A stretch of DNA of 64,000 nucleotides from Microcaldota archaeon (GTDB lineage: Archaea; Micrarchaeota; Micrarchaeia; Norongarragalinales; SBBD01): positions 1-64,000 of the forward strand of contig JACRGC010000009.1 of assembly GCA_016212475.1 (NCBI GenBank), given 5' to 3'. Numbering within the stretch: position 1 is the stretch's first letter; every line of letters starts with the position of its first letter. Shown here one piece after another: positions 39,333 to 48,054 of the stretch. A program made the translations under genes and the position numbers. A model generated the notes under the pieces. It ran no database searches, was not told the origin of the DNA, and was given only the letters and a program-made list of their open reading frames with translations.

Positions 39333-40634
39333 ATGAAGCATCAATTTACCGACATTGAATCGCTCCTCGATGAAAAAATGGAGGGCAAAACCGTAAAAAT
39401 CAGGGGATGGGTCTACCGCAAAAGGACAGCCGGAGGGATGAATTTCCTAATTGTTCGCGATGCTACCGATGTAATCCAGGTGGCTGTTAAAAAAGACAAG
39501 GTCGCCGAGAAGGATTTTGCATCCGCTGACAAGGCGCTCATTGAAAGCGCAGTCGAAGTCGAAGGGATAGTCAAAAAAGATGCCAGGGCAATAAATGGCT
39601 TTGAAATGCAAGCAGTTTCCTTCCATGTGATCCATTCCGCAAACGCATTCCCGGTTGCAAAAGATAACTCTCCTGAATTTTTGCTAGACATTCGCCACCT
39701 TTGGGTCCGAAGCCGTGAAATTTCCGCAATCATGAAGGTCAAATCAACAATGCTAGAGGCTGTCCGCGAACACTTCAAACAAGAAGGGTATTTTGAAACT
39801 ACTCCTCCAATAATTGTGAGCGGAGCAGTTGAAGGCGGTTCAACGCTTTTTGAAATGAATTATTTTGGAAAAAAAGCGTATCTTTCGCAAAGCGCGCAGC
39901 TTTATTTGGAGGCGCTGATTTTTTCGCTTGAAAAAGTCTATTCCATAACCCCCTCATTCAGGGCCGAAAAAAGCCGAACTCTTAGGCATTTGGCAGAATA
40001 TTGGCACGTTGAAGCCGAAGCTGCTTATGCCGAGCTTGAAGATATGCTGATTTTAGAGGAAGGACTGATTTCCAACATGTGCCAAAAAGCCGCAACTGAC
40101 CGCGCAAAAGAGCTAAAATTCCTTGGCCGCGATCCAGCTGAAATGAAAAAAATCGAGCCGCCTTTTGATCGCATAAAATACGACGAAGCAGTTGAGCTGG
40201 TGCAAGTCAAAAACCCCGCATTCAAATGGGGGGACGACCTAGGAACAGAAGATGAGCGCATTTTAACCCAGGAGCGAACCCTCCCTGTTTTTGTCACGCA
40301 CTACCCAAAGCACATCAAAGCGTTTTACATGAAGGAAGATCCCAAAAATCCAAAATTAGTTCGATGCAATGATTGCCTTGCCCCTGAAGGCTACGGCGAA
40401 ATAGTTGGCGGCTCGCAAAGGGAGGAAAATGTCGATAAGCTAATTGATAGGCTAAAAGAGGAAGGAGCAGATGTTGCCGCATATGAATGGTATTTGGACC
40501 TTAGGCGTTACGGATCGGTACCGCACTCCGGCTTTGGGCTTGGACTTGAAAGAATTGTTAGGTGGGTTTGCAAACTCGAGCATATACGGGATACGATTCC
40601 ATTCCCAAGGGTCATGAACAGAAGCTATCCTTAA
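39333..40634 (+). CDS. asnS: Asparaginyl-tRNA synthetase
   Basis: OB-fold N-terminus, 'AQLYLEALIFSLEKVYSITPSFRAEKSRTLRHLAEYWHVEAEAA', 'GFGLGLERIVRWVC'. ATG 39333 after ggtgg. Confidence 0.9.
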   Translation: MKHQFTDIESLLDEKMEGKTVKIRGWVYRKRTAGGMNFLIVRDATDVIQVAVKKDKVAEKDFASADKALIESAVEVEGIVKKDARAINGFEMQAVSFHVIHSANAFPVAKDNSPEFLLDIRHLWVRSREISAIMKVKSTMLEAVREHFKQEGYFETTPPIIVSGAVEGGSTLFEMNYFGKKAYLSQSAQLYLEALIFSLEKVYSITPSFRAEKSRTLRHLAEYWHVEAEAAYAELEDMLILEEGLISNMCQKAATDRAKELKFLGRDPAEMKKIEPPFDRIKYDEAVELVQVKNPAFKWGDDLGTEDERILTQERTLPVFVTHYPKHIKAFYMKEDPKNPKLVRCNDCLAPEGYGEIVGGSQREENVDKLIDRLKEEGADVAAYEWYLDLRRYGSVPHSGFGLGLERIVRWVCKLEHIRDTIPFPRVMNRSYP

Positions 40635-40722
40635 TTGAAGAAAACAGCGAATTGATTGAGTGGGGAATTATTCCATTGATCGTAGCTTCGTAATTCTTTT
40701 CCAATTCGGTTACTTTTCCCCA

Positions 40723-40938
40723 TCAGCCTTGCTTTTGATCCTCCTTCCCAATCAGCCATAAATAAATTGAAAACCCAAGCATCCAAAGCGAGGGAATTGC
40801 GTACGCAAGAAGCCTTGCAATATCTTCAATGCTATTTGTGAAGTAGCGCAGTCCAAAAAACAGCAGCACAACTGAAATGAAAAACGCGGCAATGCTAAGC
40901 ATCTGCGGAAGCGCGTCTGTAAAATTGTCAAATGCCAT
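40723..40938 (-). CDS. Small membrane protein
   Basis: 71 aa with two hydrophobic segments; TATA-like tttaaacc upstream. Confidence 0.5.
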   Translation of the reverse strand: MAFDNFTDALPQMLSIAAFFISVVLLFFGLRYFTNSIEDIARLLAYAIPSLWMLGFSIYLWLIGKEDQKQG

Positions 40939-41052
40939 ATAGTATACAGATATGCGGATTAGGTTTAAATGGCTAATCCAAAATCCTCTTGCCCACACGC
41001 ACAATCCGAAATATGCAAAATCATTTTATCTGCAGGCCAAAACCTGCCTAGC

Positions 41053-41829
41053 CTACTGAAACAATTTCTCCACCTGCTCTTCGAAATTCAGTTCGACTTC
41101 GGGCGCATGTGAGAGTTTGGCGATTTTGAAAATTAAAAGGTTCTTCAAATCCTCCCCCTCCTTTATTCCAACCCTTGTTTTGAGGACAAGATCATCCACA
41201 AAATTTAGCATAATCCCCATATTCTGTGATTCTGCCATTTCTTCCGGAGCAATTTTTCCAAGGCCATACGTTTTCTCCTTAATTCTCCTAAGAAGCGCCA
41301 TCTCCTCCTTGAACTGCGGAGCTTGCTGCTTGAATAGTGCCAATAAGGCAAGCGTGCCTGCAGAATTAAGATATGCCTGCATCTTTATTGGGGCGGGAAT
41401 AAATTCCACAATTCCTTGAGCTTCATCGGCTGTAATTGCAAATCTTTGGGCATCTTCTGGAGTTCCAATAAGGGCAGATTCAACAATTTTCCTATCCCCC
41501 TCATTTAGCCTTGCTTTCCTTTTCTCGAACATCTGATACAGCGGCAAAAGATTCGCATGAAGAAGCGGCCAATTGCTTTTTTCAACCTTGTACAAATCCA
41601 AATAGTTTGCATCAAGAAGCATTCCAGTTGCCTTGGAAATCCTTCCGGTGTTTCCTTTTGGTTTTCCCCTTCCATACAAAATGGAAAACGCATCTATGAT
41701 TTTTTTTGGCCTTCCAAAGTACGCAGAATACACCCTTGCGGATAGCCCGCCAAGCGCCAAATCATGGTATTTTACGCGCTCAAAACCTTCGATTTTTGGA
41801 ACTCCCGCCCGTTCCTTAATTTTTGGCAT
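41053..41829 (-). CDS. Hypothetical protein
   Basis: 258-aa ORF, no recognised motif. Confidence 0.6.
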   Translation of the reverse strand: MPKIKERAGVPKIEGFERVKYHDLALGGLSARVYSAYFGRPKKIIDAFSILYGRGKPKGNTGRISKATGMLLDANYLDLYKVEKSNWPLLHANLLPLYQMFEKRKARLNEGDRKIVESALIGTPEDAQRFAITADEAQGIVEFIPAPIKMQAYLNSAGTLALLALFKQQAPQFKEEMALLRRIKEKTYGLGKIAPEEMAESQNMGIMLNFVDDLVLKTRVGIKEGEDLKNLLIFKIAKLSHAPEVELNFEEQVEKLFQ

Positions 41830-41861
41830 AAACCCCCCTTTTTAGCTCTTTTTAATATACA

Positions 41862-41880
41862 ATATACCCTAAAGGTATAT
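41862..41880. promoter_or_regulatory. Inverted repeat ATATACC-N5-GGTATAT overlapping TATA-like promoter of 41829(-)
   Basis: atataccctaaaggtatat, perfect 7-bp arms. Confidence 0.5.
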
Positions 41881-42135
41881 AAAAATGGGGGTCAACCGGC
41901 CAGGAACCCTCAACGATACAGATCGCCCCCTTGCGCTCTTTGGCCTATATGTGAAAATTATCCATCAATTTAGGAGTTTTCAAATTGCGTTTCATAACTT
42001 TTGTAAACAATAATGCGCAACCTTGTTTTGAATAAAAAAAGCCGCTTCAATTTTTACATCAAGCATTGCGATTGCAATTTTTTCTTAAAACAAAACTCAT
42101 ATTAACGCAATGCGCGTTTTCAAATACGGATTCCA

Positions 42136-43128
42136 ATGGGAAAAACGCAACTGATTTTATCACTTCTAATGCTTCTATCCTCATTTGCCCTGGCAGTTTA
42201 CGGCCCTGGCAGTGGGAGTTCAACTTCAACACCTACTTCAACTCCAATGCCTATCATTCAAAGCGCAGCAAGTCCATCTGATACTGCCTCTTCAACCCAA
42301 AACCCCTCCGCTCTTGGAGGAATAATAGATGTCAGTTCAATTCCAAGCGGAGCGCTTGTTTATTCCGTCCAAAACGGGGTGGAAAAGTATAGGGGGACAA
42401 CCCCCATTCAATTTACTGCCGATGGCCTAGTTACCGTAAGCATTTTCGCCAAAGGCTATTTGCAATATTCGGCAGTAATGAAAGGAACCGTTGGTAAAAC
42501 CGTAAACATAGTCGCCCAGCTCGAACCAATCCCCTCAATTATCCCAACAGTTCCAGCTCCAACCTCTTCAAGCCCGGATTACTCGTGCGAGCTTCCAACC
42601 CTCAAAGAGAGGGTAAAATGCCGGCTTGACCTGCCTGAAAATTCGCAAACCGCAAAGCTTGCATTCATTCCCGAAGAGTGCCGGTCCCAAATTGATGAAA
42701 AATCAAAAACGGATTGCATCCATCTTTATGAAAAATTAAGCATTTGCAACCGGCTTGATACCGATGCCAACCGCGAGAAATGCGCAAAAAACGAGCTTGC
42801 CCTTGGAAGCAGCATTGCAATTGAAAAATCAAACTGCGATGCGCTTAAGGAAAACGACCGCTTAGATTGCATCTCCTCCCTTAGATCAAAGCTTTATTCC
42901 CTGATAAAATTCCGCTTTTATAATTTAGAAGAGCACGCTGAAAAGCTCATGGAAAAAGGCGCGAACGAGGCATTGGTTGTTGATTTCATCTCCCAACTTG
43001 AAACCAAAAAAGCGGAATTCAACAGGGCGAGTGGCCTATCTGCAAAAAAGCAGGTGATTTGGGAAGTTAGGAGCATCTGGGAAGAATTCAAAAAATCCGC
43101 AAAAGCGCAGATTGAAAATGCAAAATAG
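42136..43128 (+). CDS. Secreted protein with PEGA-like domain
   Basis: Signal peptide; 'GIIDVSSIPSGALVYSVQNGVEKYRGTTPIQFTADGLVTVSIFAKGY'. Confidence 0.65.
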   Translation: MGKTQLILSLLMLLSSFALAVYGPGSGSSTSTPTSTPMPIIQSAASPSDTASSTQNPSALGGIIDVSSIPSGALVYSVQNGVEKYRGTTPIQFTADGLVTVSIFAKGYLQYSAVMKGTVGKTVNIVAQLEPIPSIIPTVPAPTSSSPDYSCELPTLKERVKCRLDLPENSQTAKLAFIPEECRSQIDEKSKTDCIHLYEKLSICNRLDTDANREKCAKNELALGSSIAIEKSNCDALKENDRLDCISSLRSKLYSLIKFRFYNLEEHAEKLMEKGANEALVVDFISQLETKKAEFNRASGLSAKKQVIWEVRSIWEEFKKSAKAQIENAK

Positions 43129-43155
43129 GTAAAAAATTCAAAAAAGGTAATTATT

Positions 43156-43344
43156 ATGAGAATGATTGTTGCAATATTCCTGATTTCATGCCTCTTTATA
43201 GCTGGCTGCACAGCTTTGCCTGAAAAAACGCAGGCATCGATTTCAATAACCCCCTCGCCAACCAAGATGCCGCTTTCACCAAATGATGAGCTATATTCGG
43301 ATCAGCTGGATGGGTCGATTGAGGAGCTTGATTTGGTTGGCTAA
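43156..43344 (+). CDS. Small putative lipoprotein
   Basis: N-terminal 'MRMIVAIFLISCLFIAGCTA' lipobox. Confidence 0.55.
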   Translation: MRMIVAIFLISCLFIAGCTALPEKTQASISITPSPTKMPLSPNDELYSDQLDGSIEELDLVG

Positions 43345-43422
43345 AAAACTCCTTGTCGGAAGCAATTTTAAGCTTTCCTTGCCTAAATCACTCTCGATTT
43401 TTTATAGTCAAAGTGAACACAT

Positions 43423-44643
43423 ATGGAATCAAATTATGATGTACTCGTTGTAGGCGGCGGGCCAGCTGGCTCAACCGTATCCATCTTTCTTGGCAAGATG
43501 GGGCACAAGGTATTGCTTTTGGACAAGGCAAAATTCCCGCGCGATAAGACCTGCGGCGATGCAATTTCTGGCAAATCAAGGGGAGTTCTTCGCGACCTTG
43601 GAATCACTGAAATTGTCGAATCCGCCCCGCATTCAAAAGTATTCGGAGTAGGCTTTAGTTCGCCGGATGGCACATACGTTGACATCCCAATCCCGCAAAA
43701 CTACGGAATAGACTATGGCTATTGCTGCAAGCGCGAAGTTTATGACAATTTGCTATTCCAGCACGCAAAAAAATTCGCAACTGTTTATGAGGAGCATGAA
43801 GTTACCGACATCATAAAGGAAGGAGAAGCGGTTGTTGGGGTAAAAGCGCTAGATAAGAAAACCAACACCGAACACGTTTTCAAGGCAAAAATAGTTGTCG
43901 GTTCGGACGGCGCAACTTCAATTGTTTCAAGAAAATTAGGGCTTGGCGAATCAAACCCTGATCATCTGTGCGCCGGCGTTCGCGCTTATTACAAGGGAGT
44001 AACCGGCCTTGGCAAGAGCATCGAGCTCCATTTTGTCGATTCATTAGTCCCCGGCTATTTTTGGATATTCCCCCTTGAAAATGGCCTGGCAAACGTTGGC
44101 TCTGGGATTTTAGCTTCGGATATGAAAAAAAAGAACATGAACCTTCGTGATGAAACACTCAAAATCATAAACGAGCATCCGGTTTTCAAGGAAAGGTTCA
44201 AGAGCGCTGAAATTGTGGGCGGCTGGAAAGGATGGAACCTTCCTCTTGGCTCAACCCACAAAAAAGCGCATGGAAATGGCTGGGTGCTTCTTGGGGATGC
44301 CGCCTCTTTGATTGATCCATTTTCCGGAGAGGGAATTGGGAATGCCATGACCTCTGGAAAAATCGGCGCAGCTGCAATCCATAAGGCCCTTGAAGCCAAG
44401 GATTATTCGGAAAAATTCCTCTCCGAATACGAAAATAACTTATGGGAAGTGCTTGGGCACGAGTTCAAGAACTCCGATAGGATGCAAAAAACCGGCAAGA
44501 GGAAATGGCTGGTCAACATATTGCTCCACAAGGCAAAACGGTCGGATTGGCTGCGAAAGCAGCTGTCGGCTAGTTTGCTTGACCAAAAGGCAAGAAAGGG
44601 CTTTTCAGACCCGCTTTTCTACATCAGGGCGCTTTTAGCTTAA
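43423..44643 (+). CDS. Geranylgeranyl reductase family (digeranylgeranylglycerophospholipid reductase-like)
   Basis: 'YDVLVVGGGPAGSTVSIFL', 'DKTCGDAISGK', 'VGSDGATSIVSRKLGL', 'LLGDAASLIDPFSGEGIGNAM'. Confidence 0.9.
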   Translation: MESNYDVLVVGGGPAGSTVSIFLGKMGHKVLLLDKAKFPRDKTCGDAISGKSRGVLRDLGITEIVESAPHSKVFGVGFSSPDGTYVDIPIPQNYGIDYGYCCKREVYDNLLFQHAKKFATVYEEHEVTDIIKEGEAVVGVKALDKKTNTEHVFKAKIVVGSDGATSIVSRKLGLGESNPDHLCAGVRAYYKGVTGLGKSIELHFVDSLVPGYFWIFPLENGLANVGSGILASDMKKKNMNLRDETLKIINEHPVFKERFKSAEIVGGWKGWNLPLGSTHKKAHGNGWVLLGDAASLIDPFSGEGIGNAMTSGKIGAAAIHKALEAKDYSEKFLSEYENNLWEVLGHEFKNSDRMQKTGKRKWLVNILLHKAKRSDWLRKQLSASLLDQKARKGFSDPLFYIRALLA

Positions 44644-44774
44644 TTAGCCATTCATTTTCTTATATTACTAGCACTAGCAAAATAAGTTATTTTCAGAAAA
44701 AAAAATCCTTCAATTAGAAAACCTAATTAGAAAATCCTGCGCCCATTAGTCAATTCCCATCAATTTTGCATCTT

Positions 44775-45440
44775 CTATTTGAGCGGAAGCCTCTTCAAAA
44801 CATCCTCCGTTGTCTTCATGTGGACGCCGGCAGCATGCATCTGCCTAAGCGCAAGCTCGCTATCCATTGGCTTTACATTGAATGCCTTTGAAGCATCCGT
44901 TATGAGGTAAACATCAATTCCCCTTCTCCTAAGCTCAAGTGCCGTATTTCTAATCGAATAATCGAGCGCAATCCCATAAATTATCGCCTTCTTGACATGC
45001 AGCATTTTAATTATTTTTTCCGTGTTTGGATTGCTAAAAACGTTGAATTTTTGCTTTTCAACCACAATTTCCTTCTTTGCAACTATTTTTTTAAGAGCTG
45101 CCAGCGGATAATTCTTGTTCTCAACAAAGGCAGCTGCTGACGTTTTTGGAATAGTTTCCTTTATCTTCTTTTGGCCCAAAGTGCCATCCATGCAATGCAA
45201 TGGAAATGGCCCTCCCCAAATCTCAAGCTCGGAATTTTCCGCTTCCTTGTACTTTGCAGTCCCAAAATGCCTATCCACGGATGAAATTATCTCGATCTTG
45301 TTCTTCCTTGCAAATTTAGTTAGGCTCTCAAGGTTCTTTTTGAGGTTTTCGGCATTTGTTACCGGAAACTTGCCCGTTGTCAATATGAAATCGTTTTGAG
45401 TATCCGAATCGAAAAAAATTAGCAAACAATGCTCACCCAC
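44775..45440 (-). CDS. Isochorismatase/nicotinamidase-family protein (nucleophile Cys replaced by Ser)
   Basis: 'FFDSDTQNDFI', 'AIIYGIALDYSIRNTALELRRRGIDVYLITDASKAF'. Confidence 0.8.
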   Translation of the reverse strand: MGEHCLLIFFDSDTQNDFILTTGKFPVTNAENLKKNLESLTKFARKNKIEIISSVDRHFGTAKYKEAENSELEIWGGPFPLHCMDGTLGQKKIKETIPKTSAAAFVENKNYPLAALKKIVAKKEIVVEKQKFNVFSNPNTEKIIKMLHVKKAIIYGIALDYSIRNTALELRRRGIDVYLITDASKAFNVKPMDSELALRQMHAAGVHMKTTEDVLKRLPLK

Positions 45441-45530
45441 TTAACATGACCTTTATTCAGAAGGAAGCTTATATACGTTTGTTTGGCAATCAATGGGCAT
45501 ATTTTAAAAGCCCAAAAGCATGAAATTTGC

Positions 45531-48053
45531 ATGCGGGCGCAAACAGCAATCGAATATCTGCTCCTGATTGGGGCAACAGTATTTTTTGTCATTATGGTCG
45601 CCCTTGCAACAAGGGATATATTGCTTCCAACCGGGAAAACAATCCTTCTAAAGCAGAACGCCGTTGACGATGGGATTTCCAATTTTGGTGCGTCCCCAAC
45701 CCCAATTGCTTCCATTTGCACCCCCTTTGAAATCTGCACAACCAACCTTAATTGCCTAGGTTCTTGCGCTAGCGATGGCTCTTATTGCATCGACAATCCA
45801 TCAGATAATTGCCCGGCAACTGCAACTTCAAATCCGCCAACATGCGTTGTTGGAACAACGGAGAATTGCAATACTGTAATTAGCGGGCAAACCTGTCCTG
45901 GGATTCAAACCTGCCAATCTTCCCAAACATGGGGCGCTTGCGCTGACCTTTCCGATAATTGCCCTGTTGTTGCAACGCCTGTTTGCATATCTGGCAGAAC
46001 CCGGCCTTGCACCTCAATAATAAATGGCCAAACCTGCCCCGGATTAGAAACTTGCTCTAATGCCCGAATTTGGGGCACTTGCGTAGATGCTGTTGATAAT
46101 TGCCCCTTAGCTGTTCCAGATACTTGCACGATTTCTGGCGCTCCCCCAATTGCAGTAGGCCCATTTACTAGCGCAATCACAGCAACCTTCACCGGCAATT
46201 TTGGCCAAAATGCATTGATTAAATGCAATGATACCGATGTTGGCGAATCCATCCACATTAATCCGTCAACTGGGATTGCAAAAAAAGATTGCGATTACAT
46301 AAATCAGACAATTTCAAACAAAATATACAACATTTCCGCGGCGTCAAATGGAATTGCCTGCAACTCAACAATTACGGATCTGAAGCCACTTTTGCCGTTT
46401 TGCAAAATTACTGCAAACCCTGCTTCGGGTTTTGGCCCGTTCATCAGCACAATTGTTGCAAACTTTTCCGGAACAAACCATTCTATAAATGTCACTATTA
46501 AATGCAATCAAACGGATCTTGGCGTATCCAATCAGATTAATTTTATAAGCAGGCTAGCTCTTCGAAATTGCCCCTACCCCGACTCCTTGCCAATAAACCA
46601 AACCTTCAACATCAGTGCTTCATCCAATGCGGTATTTTGCAATGGAACTGTGGTTGTAAATCAAACTTCTCCCCAACAATGCAAGCTTTCCGCAAGCCCC
46701 TTTTCAGACATTGGGCCGTTTACAAGCGTTTTAACCGCCAACTTTTCAGGAACTAATAATGGGCCAAATGCCTTAATCAAATGCAACCAATCCGACCCTG
46801 GAATAAGCGTTCCTATTCCTCCCGCAACAAGGATTGCAACTAGAACCTGCCCGTATCCTTCCGTCTATACGACCTCCCAGATCTTTACTGCTCAAGCCTC
46901 TTCAAATGGCTTTACCTGCAATGCCAACATCACAGACAATGTTTTGCCGGTTTGCTCAACTAGCATTTGCCAAGTGCTGACTCCTACCTTTTTCAACTTC
47001 ATTGTTTATCCTCAAGCATGCTTTGGCAATTCCTGCCTACCAAACATATTGGTGCTAGATCCATCAACCTCATGCAATGTAGGCAATGGCGTTTGCATGC
47101 CAACTGGATGCAAAGTCAGGGGCTCGCAAGATGGAGAAAACATCTGTGCCATGATTGAAGATTCCAGTGATTATGACTGGAACGATTATAGCTTTTCAAC
47201 AAAAGTCACAACATTCCCATCCGGTGACAAGCTCCTTCGAGTCTATCAAGATAGTTGCGCTGCAGATGCGCTTGATGGGCTAAACATCACTTTCAATTTC
47301 TCAACCCCCAAATATATTCTTGACATGCACTACGGGCTGGTTGTAAACCAAAACCAGGAATACTTCCTTTGGCATAGGTGCGATAATTCGGTTGGCGAAT
47401 TCAGAACGTTCTTCATTTCAAATAATTCTCCAACCAATCTGCCTCCGGTTTGGAACACGGATGCATTGCCTCCTGCAGCCCTTGGCGATCCATATAATTT
47501 GAATCCGGATCCAATTGCTTTTGGCGGAGGAATATTCCACGATCTTTGGCCTGTAATTTCAGATGAAACTTTGGATGCATCGCTTCTGTTTTCAATTACC
47601 TTCCAATCAAATCCCTCCATTGCAAGTTGCACGATTACTTCGAATAGATTCCTAAATTGCACTGCCGCTTTTGGATCCGGGCGAAGTTTTGTTACAATTA
47701 GGGCAATGGATGCGCAAGGCGCTTGGTCCGAAGGAATATTTGAAGTTGTGGTCGGCGCGCCCAAAATCAACCTTCCAAATCTTCTGACCATCCCGGTTGA
47801 TGGCGATTGGACAATTGATTTGCGCGATTATTCTGTGGATAGCTCGATTTTTGATGTGCCTCAATTTTCCCTAGTAAATGAATACAATGCATTTGTAGAT
47901 TGCAAATTAGAGCCAAGCAATTACAATCTGCACTGCAAATACAACCGGATCGCAGCAAAAGGCTCAAAGGGCTTTTCGGATTTTGTATTAACCGGCAGTT
48001 CGATGTTTACATCTAGCACCGCAGTTGTTGAATTCCGGGTCCAGGTAATTTGA
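45531..48053 (+). CDS. Large surface protein with class III (pilin-like) signal peptide and tandem repeats
   Basis: MRAQTAIEYLLLIGATVFFVIMVAL N-terminus; two Cys-rich repeats and three ~92-aa repeats. Confidence 0.75.
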   Translation: MRAQTAIEYLLLIGATVFFVIMVALATRDILLPTGKTILLKQNAVDDGISNFGASPTPIASICTPFEICTTNLNCLGSCASDGSYCIDNPSDNCPATATSNPPTCVVGTTENCNTVISGQTCPGIQTCQSSQTWGACADLSDNCPVVATPVCISGRTRPCTSIINGQTCPGLETCSNARIWGTCVDAVDNCPLAVPDTCTISGAPPIAVGPFTSAITATFTGNFGQNALIKCNDTDVGESIHINPSTGIAKKDCDYINQTISNKIYNISAASNGIACNSTITDLKPLLPFCKITANPASGFGPFISTIVANFSGTNHSINVTIKCNQTDLGVSNQINFISRLALRNCPYPDSLPINQTFNISASSNAVFCNGTVVVNQTSPQQCKLSASPFSDIGPFTSVLTANFSGTNNGPNALIKCNQSDPGISVPIPPATRIATRTCPYPSVYTTSQIFTAQASSNGFTCNANITDNVLPVCSTSICQVLTPTFFNFIVYPQACFGNSCLPNILVLDPSTSCNVGNGVCMPTGCKVRGSQDGENICAMIEDSSDYDWNDYSFSTKVTTFPSGDKLLRVYQDSCAADALDGLNITFNFSTPKYILDMHYGLVVNQNQEYFLWHRCDNSVGEFRTFFISNNSPTNLPPVWNTDALPPAALGDPYNLNPDPIAFGGGIFHDLWPVISDETLDASLLFSITFQSNPSIASCTITSNRFLNCTAAFGSGRSFVTIRAMDAQGAWSEGIFEVVVGAPKINLPNLLTIPVDGDWTIDLRDYSVDSSIFDVPQFSLVNEYNAFVDCKLEPSNYNLHCKYNRIAAKGSKGFSDFVLTGSSMFTSSTAVVEFRVQVI
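46125..46949 (+). repeat. Three tandem ~92-aa protein-coding repeats (46125-46400, 46401-46679, 46680-46949)
   Basis: Each begins C-x-[IL]-[ST] and follows GPF.S...A.F.G....N..IKCN.[TS]D.G.S..I......A...C.Y.......F..[AQ]SSN...CN.. Confidence 0.8.
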
Positions 48054-48054
48054 A

